A DNA stretch of 64,000 nucleotides from Strigamia acuminata (Eukaryota; Arthropoda; Chilopoda; Geophilomorpha; Linotaeniidae), in contig OX442321.1 in assembly GCA_949358305.1 (NCBI GenBank), positions 7,403,605-7,467,604 of the forward strand, read 5' to 3'. The notes under the pieces are model-generated. The model was not told the DNA's origin. It made no database searches and worked only from the letters and a program-made list of their open reading frames with translations. Shown here piece by piece: positions 58,601-64,000 of the stretch. Every line of letters begins with the position of its first letter. The stretch's first letter is position 1. A program made the position numbers and the translations under genes.

Positions 58601-59135
58601 TATCCCCCGTCACAAATCGCCGAAAAACCGAGCGAACAAATTCCCTCTCGGCACCACCGGCCGATTTAGTTTCATCAATCGTCGATAGACGTAATCGAGA
58701 GCGCTAATCGAATCGTGTTTTATCACTTTCAGTTTTCGGTTTCTAATTATAAGCGCGATCGGCGATGACAATACCCGGCTCCATTTATGCACGTTTCACC
58801 ATTTACATTTCGTCGCATTCTAGCCATAAAAATCCGCTATGCCGAGCGATAGCAGAGCGGAACCTAATTGGTTAAATCAACACTTGATCGCCGCAATTTT
58901 ATTGCCATTTTAAACACGAGCACAAATTGACACTTTTCGCACCATTTTTAGGCTTAATTCCTCGTTTTTCGTGCTTTTCGCCATTTTCGCGACCGTTTTT
59001 CGGAATTGGACGAATAAATTAAGGAGAAAATAGAAATTCTGGGGTTTTTTTGAGGTTTTTTGGGGATTTTTTTCGATTTTTCTTACCCAGTTCGTTTTCA
59101 ACCCAAATGGTGGCGACCGTTGTTTGCTGGTTCAT
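55624..59135 (-). CDS. Dp: Dp, E2F dimerisation partner
   Basis: Exons 59087-59135, 58116-58205, 57635-57744, 57412-57566, 57169-57349, 56740-57101, 56044-56210, 55868-55985 and 55624-55798 give 468 aa, all in phase. It is the DP transcription factor that pairs with E2F to control S-phase genes. The winged-helix DNA-binding domain spans [32 protein letters not shown] and [20 protein letters not shown]. The dimerisation/marked-box part follows ([54 protein letters not shown]). The C-terminus is acidic and serine-rich ([16 protein letters not shown]). The N-terminal 50 residues ([16 protein letters not shown]) are not conserved, so that start is less certain. Confidence 0.93.
56215..56700. repeat. 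21-bp minisatellite in a Dp intron
   Basis: The unit aatcgaattaaatcaaataaa (21 bp) repeats about twenty times with decay toward the right end, between Dp exons 56740-57101 and 56044-56210. Confidence 0.9.
57745..59086. other. Dp 5' introns
   Basis: Apart from the exon at 58116-58205, no gene or repeat is evident. The 60-codon frame on the minus strand at 58610-58792 has no recognisable feature. Confidence 0.4.
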
Positions 59136-59816
59136 TTTGATGTGCAGTTGGTAAAATTGCGAGTGACACGGCTTGGATTGGTGCTGATTAAGTGTTGGTG
59201 TTGACCACTGCTCGGCACGTCGAGTTCTTGTGCGATTGGCAAAAAAATATTAACCAGATTTCGATAAAAGCGTTGGCAGGAGTTTAAATGGAAACTCACA
59301 AAATGGCGACTTGATCGACAGAGGCGTGAAATGAGTGGTTTTAATTGTGTTAATCGCTTCCAACTTGATCATCGGTCCGATCGATTATCAGGTTAAACAT
59401 TGAGAGATTGATATCCGGCCTACGACGAGGGGTAATTGTAAAAAATGAGTCTTGAAACGAGACCAAAATTCGCACACTTCACATCCATCCCAGATCCAAA
59501 ACGATCTTGGCGGTGGTCAGCTTCGAGTGACTGCGATTGGTCGATTACGCCATGTGATTTGACATCCCGCATGCGCAGACTGTTGGAGCGGACTACTTCG
59601 CTTCTGTGTGGGTCAAGGTGTGGGCAGGACCCGAAACAAAATCTCATTTTTTTCAAACATTTCTCAATTTCAATTTAATTCGCCGAACAAAACGTAAAAA
59701 CCTCCGAAATAAAATACCTTTTTATTTATTTGCTTCCCTCTCGCGACGGGAAACGGGCAACATCTCGCGCAGGGTGTCGATTACCTGCGAGATTCTCGTG
59801 CGTGTTGTGGACAAAG
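59136..59816. promoter_or_regulatory. Divergent Dp / Fsn promoter
   Basis: About 680 bp separate the two start codons. It contains cgcatgcgca (59569-59578), the core of the NRF1/erect-wing palindrome, and an attgg (inverted CCAAT) about 30 bp away. This combination is common in bidirectional housekeeping promoters. Transcription starts were not mapped. Confidence 0.5.
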
Positions 59817-60647
59817 ATGGCGGCCGCTAGATTACCCGATCATGTGTTGGAAGTGATTTTCTCGTACTTGCAACTTCCGGATCTACGAAACTGTTCCCTA
59901 GTGTGCAAAAACTGGTACAAATTTTTAAACGACGAGAACAATGATGTGTGGCGGATGCATTGTGTACGGCGCTTAGCCGAGGAGGCGCTCAAATCAGATA
60001 TACTGGCGAACGTGCCTACATATAAAGCGAAATTACGGGCATTCTATCACGCGTGGAACCCAAACGACTGCTCGCGGAACATCTACATCAAACCCAACAG
60101 CTTCACGCTGCACAGGAACCCCGTGGCACAGAGCACGGATGCGGCGCGCGGCAAAATCGGCTTTCGGACAGGCAGGCACGCTTGGGAAGTTTGGTGGGAA
60201 GGGCCGCTAGGAACTGTCGCCGTCGTCGGCATCGCCACCAAAGAAGCGGCGCTACAATGCCACGGTTACGTCGCACTTTTAGGCGCCGATGAGCAGAGTT
60301 GGGGCTGGAATTTGGTCGATAATCATCTACTCCACAATGGGGATAGTCAAGGCAATTACCCACAATTGAACAATGCACCGAAATACCAGGTGCAAATTGA
60401 GAAATAGGATTTGATTTTAAAACGGAATTATTTTTGTTGATTTTTTTCATGTTTGTTTCAGCTCGGGGAGAGAATACGAGTGATTCTGGACTGCGATGAC
60501 AACACGTTGGCGTTTGAAAGGAATTATGAATTTTTAGGTGTCGCTTTTCGAGGCTTGCCTGATAAGCGACTATATCCGGCAGTATCTGCTGTTTATGGAA
60601 ACACCGAAGTATCTATGGTTTATCTGGGACCACCGTTAGATGGCTGA
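59817..60647 (+). CDS. Fsn: F-box/SPRY-domain protein 1 (FBXO45 orthologue)
   Basis: Two exons, 59817-60389 and 60462-60647, give 252 aa. It is the F-box partner of the Highwire/PHR ubiquitin ligase that limits synaptic growth. The F-box is at residues about 4-50 ([40 protein letters not shown]). A SPRY domain fills the rest ([57 protein letters not shown]). It ends in the family's [18 protein letters not shown]. The start AAAGATGG has a good context and gives the family length. An in-frame ATG at 59730 would add 29 unconserved residues. Without splicing the frame stops soon after the donor at 60390. Confidence 0.95.
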
Positions 60648-60795
60648 CATCTGCGTGTTTCGGTAACTGGACGTCCGTGATCCAATCTAACAAACCTGGT
60701 AGAAATTAAGCCGAGAAATGAAATTAATCGGGCGACAATTAACCAGAGCGTCAACCCGAAGTGTGGATAATTAAAAAAGAAAAGAAAAAAGATTT

Positions 60796-61140
60796 TTGTG
60801 ATTTTAATCGATTTTTTACAAAATTTTGATGATTTTAATCGATTTTTTACAAAATTTTGATGATTTTAATCGAATTTTTACAAAATTTTGATAATTTTAT
60901 TCGATTTTTTACAAACTTTTGATGATTTTATTCGATTTTTTACAAAATTTTGATTTTAATAGATTTTTTTACAAATTTTTGATGATTTTAATCGATATTT
61001 TCCAAAATTTTGATAATTTTATTCGATTTTTTACAAAATTTTGATGATTTTAATCGATTTTTTCCCAAATTTTGATGATTTTAATCGATTTTTTCCCAAA
61101 TTTTGATGATTTTAATCGATTTTTTCCCAAAATTTTGATA
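60796..61140. repeat. 31-bp minisatellite downstream of Fsn
   Basis: The unit gattttaatcgattttttac plus aaaattttgat (31 bp) repeats about eleven times within the probable Fsn 3' UTR. An aataaa lies at about 61585. Confidence 0.9.
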
Positions 61141-61879
61141 ATTTAACTAATTTTTCGAAATTTTAAGAGTTCTAATCGATTTTCTCAAAAAATATATCGC
61201 AAATCGTGATTTGCTACATCCAATTTTGACATGAAAATGCGATTTTAAAAAAATTTCGTTTTGTTTAATTTTCTGTCCAATTATTAATCGTCGATCCAAT
61301 TATTTGTCACCCGATTAATTGTCGCCGATCCAAAATAATTCAACGTTGAATTATTTATTTTGGGTTATTTCAGGACCGTTTGCCGTCCAGGCGTCAAGGT
61401 ACCAAGTAGAGAGCGCGTTTATACAACGAGATCGAGGTTGTTCGACAATTTAAAAGTGGTAGCGTTTTTCTCAACCACTGCTCTGCTATTTTTTTATAAC
61501 AAATTTTGATAGCATATTTGGCGCTTTGCTGAGTTTTACACGTTTTTTTTTTTAAAGTAACGACGACTGATGAATATTTTTTAAATAAAAGAAGCTAGGA
61601 CTATAAATATATTTATAAGCAGAAGTTGACTCTGTTTTTCTTCTAATGGTGTATAAAGTGAGTGGAGTAAAAATCTAAACTACGGTATAAACATAAAATA
61701 AAATAAAAAAATTTTAAATTTATTTATTAATTATTATTATTAGAATGTATAATAATGGATTTCAATATGAAATTAAAAACATTTGATTATAAAGAATTTT
61801 TTTTTGTCGCTTTTGTAAAAAAATAACGACTAGAGAGAACTTCTTTTCGTATATAAAATAATTTAAATTAATTTTCTTC
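61141..61879. other. Intergenic sequence between Fsn and the DZIP1-like gene
   Basis: This holds the end of the Fsn 3' UTR and the 3' UTR of the convergent DZIP1-like gene. No other feature is seen. Confidence 0.5.
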
Positions 61880-64000
61880 TCATTTAATTTCACTGATATC
61901 TTCGTCGCTATCCCAGTCATACATACTTTTAACGGGCGCTTTCTTTTCCCCGCCCGTTTTCCCCGCCTCTTTCTTATTCCACGCGTTCTTCTTATCATTT
62001 CGCGGCACCATTTGACTAGAAAACAAAACCAAATCCAATAAAAATTGTAATTTTTCAATTTTTCGCCATTTTTTATTTTTACCGAACATTCGCGTTGCGA
62101 TTTTTCGTCTCCTTCTCACTCTCCGACGACGAATCAAAATCTTCTAGAGAATCAGACTGAAACAAAAACAAACTTTAACGAAACATCGATCGAAACAAAC
62201 TCTCTCTACCTTCGTTTTATTCATCAAAACGACCGTATCGACGCCGCCGAAAGGCTTAATCCTCGTCCCGGTCAGTTTTTCTTCCAATTTCTTAGCAGTT
62301 TCCGACACCGGAGTCGCCGCATTTTTACTCGCCTTTTGCGGCAAAATCGTGAAAAGCCGCGCGGTCGTTTGAGGAGACTTCAGCGCATTTTTCTGCGCAT
62401 TTTTCTCAACCACTTCTTCTAATTCGCTGCTGGAAGACGCCCACTCCGAACTACTATCGCCTTTCACCACATTTTCCTCACTCTCCTCAATATTTTCCAA
62501 ACTCGCTCGCTGAGGAACCTTCAACTCCTCTTTCTTTTCCACCTCGACCTCGTCTTCGCTCTCGCTTTCATCCTCCGATTCCTCGTGTTCGCTTTCATAT
62601 TCCAACACCGCAGCCGAACTCGTGGATTCTTGCAGCACCAACTGCGGAGCTTCGTTTAGCTTCTTCCTAATAAAAAACAACGTTAAATCGATGCAACTTA
62701 ATGCGATAATCGACGTATACTCTTTCTCTTTGATCGGCGTCGAATGAATCTGCCAGAATTTCGCCGGTTTCAATTTCTTCTTCACCGACGTGACCAATTT
62801 GTTGAACGACTCTTTCGTGCCTTCAAAACAAACGAATAAATAAATAAATAAATAAAATTCCACGTCAAAATTACTCAGCAATCGCGACGGTTTCGAGATT
62901 TTTCTCTTCCATTCGCCATCGCTCTCTTTGGAATTGTTCACGGACGGAATCGGCATGGACGGCGACTTCGGAAGACTTCGTTTTCTGGATTTCGTGCTTT
63001 CGATATTTTCGGACTCCTCGCTGTCCTCGTCTTCGTCGAGGTCCGTCACGTGAATCCCAGACCACGATTTCGATCTGTGATGAATCGTCGCGCGTTTACC
63101 GTGGACGGGCGAAGCGATTTGCTGCTTCTAATCAACGTGAGAATAAATCGAATCATCAAAAGTGTCAAAAAATGTTTTTAATTCCACTCAAAAATCATCT
63201 CAGTAACAGGTCAAAATTTCCACTCAATAACAATGCAATAAAGCGGGACTCACAGCAGCCATTCCCATATTGTCCAACTTCTCTTGCAACATGCACGAGA
63301 ACTCTTCGCGCAAGCCGTCCACCAACGATTGGTTCTTTTTCAGCGCTTCCACGTGCTTGGATCGGTACGGTGATTGACAGCTTTCGTTGGAATTTATATC
63401 CGAATCTAAAAAAAAAAAATTAAATAAATTTTTTTTTTTAAAAATTATTTTATAATAAATAAATAAATAAAACCTCCAATTCCAAACATGTATTTGGATT
63501 TAAGGGGACGACAGTGCAAGTGCTGGTAAGGATAACAGTGCGGACGACAAATGTATCTACGAGCTACGAAATATGTGTTGGAAAGAAAATCTTTTCATTA
63601 GCAAACCGATCACCTCTGCGCGTTTTCGGACACACTTTCGGCTCTGTTTTAGGCTCAGCACAAACCGGACTTGCCATCGTTTGCTAAAAACGATTTAAAT
63701 TAAATTTTAAAATTTTTCAAAATTTCAAATTTGCCGCTTTTTTTTAAAAATATTTTACGGTGCAAATCAATTCTTCGATTTTCCGCTGTTGTTTCTTCAA
63801 CTTCCGCTCTTGCTCTTTGGTTCTCTCGCACAGATTATGCAGCATTGTTTCCGTCTGCATCGTATTATCGGGTTTGCAGAACTTCTCCTGAACGAGGCAA
63901 TTCAACTGCAATTAAATAAAATTAAATATTAAATTAAATTATTGCAATTTCTTTTACTTTTTCCAATTCCTGAGTCTGTTCTTTAGCCAAGCACTTTATT
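61880..64000 (-). CDS. DZIP1-like coiled-coil protein, C-terminal part (partial)
   Basis: Exons 63958-64000 (cut by the window edge), 63759-63905, 63614-63683, 63474-63563, 63254-63405, 62875-63127, 62721-62820, 62210-62666, 62083-62156 and 61880-62015 are in phase and give about 506 residues to the stop. Visible are a charged coiled coil (CERTKEQERKLKKQQRKIEE), a cysteine/histidine-rich stretch (RRYICRPHCYPYQHLHCRPL) and the motif VEALKKNQSLVDGLREEFSC followed by LQEKLDNMGM. Long acidic/serine-rich low-complexity tracts and a C-terminal YDWDSDEDISEIK follow. The 'LKK..SLV..LR...LQEKLDNMG' motif resembles the DZIP1/DZIP1L family, basal-body and cilium proteins. The zinc finger expected at the N-terminus is outside the window, so the assignment is tentative. 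Confidence 0.55.

Overview
This window is eukaryotic nuclear DNA from an insect. It is AT-rich, with dense short introns carrying GT/AG borders, arthropod-type ionotropic receptor genes, and insect orthologues of filamin (cheerio), SLMAP, SMCO4, Dp, Fsn/FBXO45 and probably DZIP1. The order cannot be fixed from sequence alone. Exon borders were placed by eye from splice signals, reading phase and family homology. The summed coding lengths of the filamin, SLMAP, Dp, Fsn and receptor models are all multiples of three, which supports them.

Layout. 1-17 kb is an accessory region: a tandem cluster of ionotropic receptor (IR) genes on the minus strand, most of it decayed. IR-c (13171-15090, ligand-binding and channel part) is open. 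IR-b (5635-9661) has all matching exons but a premature TAA in its first ligand-binding exon. IR-a is only a C-terminal scrap at 3357-3443, and further 5'-exon remnants lie at about 250, 1850 and 4765. The cluster is full of DNA transposon debris: a Tigger/pogo-like element, a Mutator-like element with a 9-bp target duplication, a mariner-like element nested in a Tc1-like one, and several MITEs. The flanks of IR-b and IR-c are a recognisable segmental duplication.

18.5-40.6 kb is one large filamin gene (minus, 31 coding exons in the long form, about 2,428 aa). It has two extra isoform signals. An internal first exon at 25337-25483 gives a short form of about 935 aa, like Drosophila FLN90. Read-through of the splice donor at 30027 gives an N-terminal form of about 1,570 aa ending in a hydrophobic, membrane-anchor-like tail. 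Its 6.6-kb intron carries a 990-bp fold-back element with a tRNA-like Pol III head in each arm.

44.7-52.7 kb is SLMAP (minus; FHA domain, coiled coils, two alternative tail-anchor last exons). 53.8 kb is SMCO4 (plus, 59 aa). 55.6-59.1 kb is the E2F partner Dp (minus). 59.8-60.6 kb is Fsn/FBXO45 (plus), divergent from Dp. 61.9-64 kb is the 3' part of a DZIP1-like centrosomal/ciliary gene (minus, running off the end).

Across introns and flanks there are about ten AT-rich tandem arrays. Their unit lengths cluster at 20-21, 31 and 42 bp, close to two, three and four DNA helical turns. The genes do not form one pathway: filamin and SLMAP act on the cytoskeleton, membranes and kinases, Dp on the cell cycle, Fsn on synaptic ubiquitin ligase function. 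The receptor cluster is the fast-evolving part.
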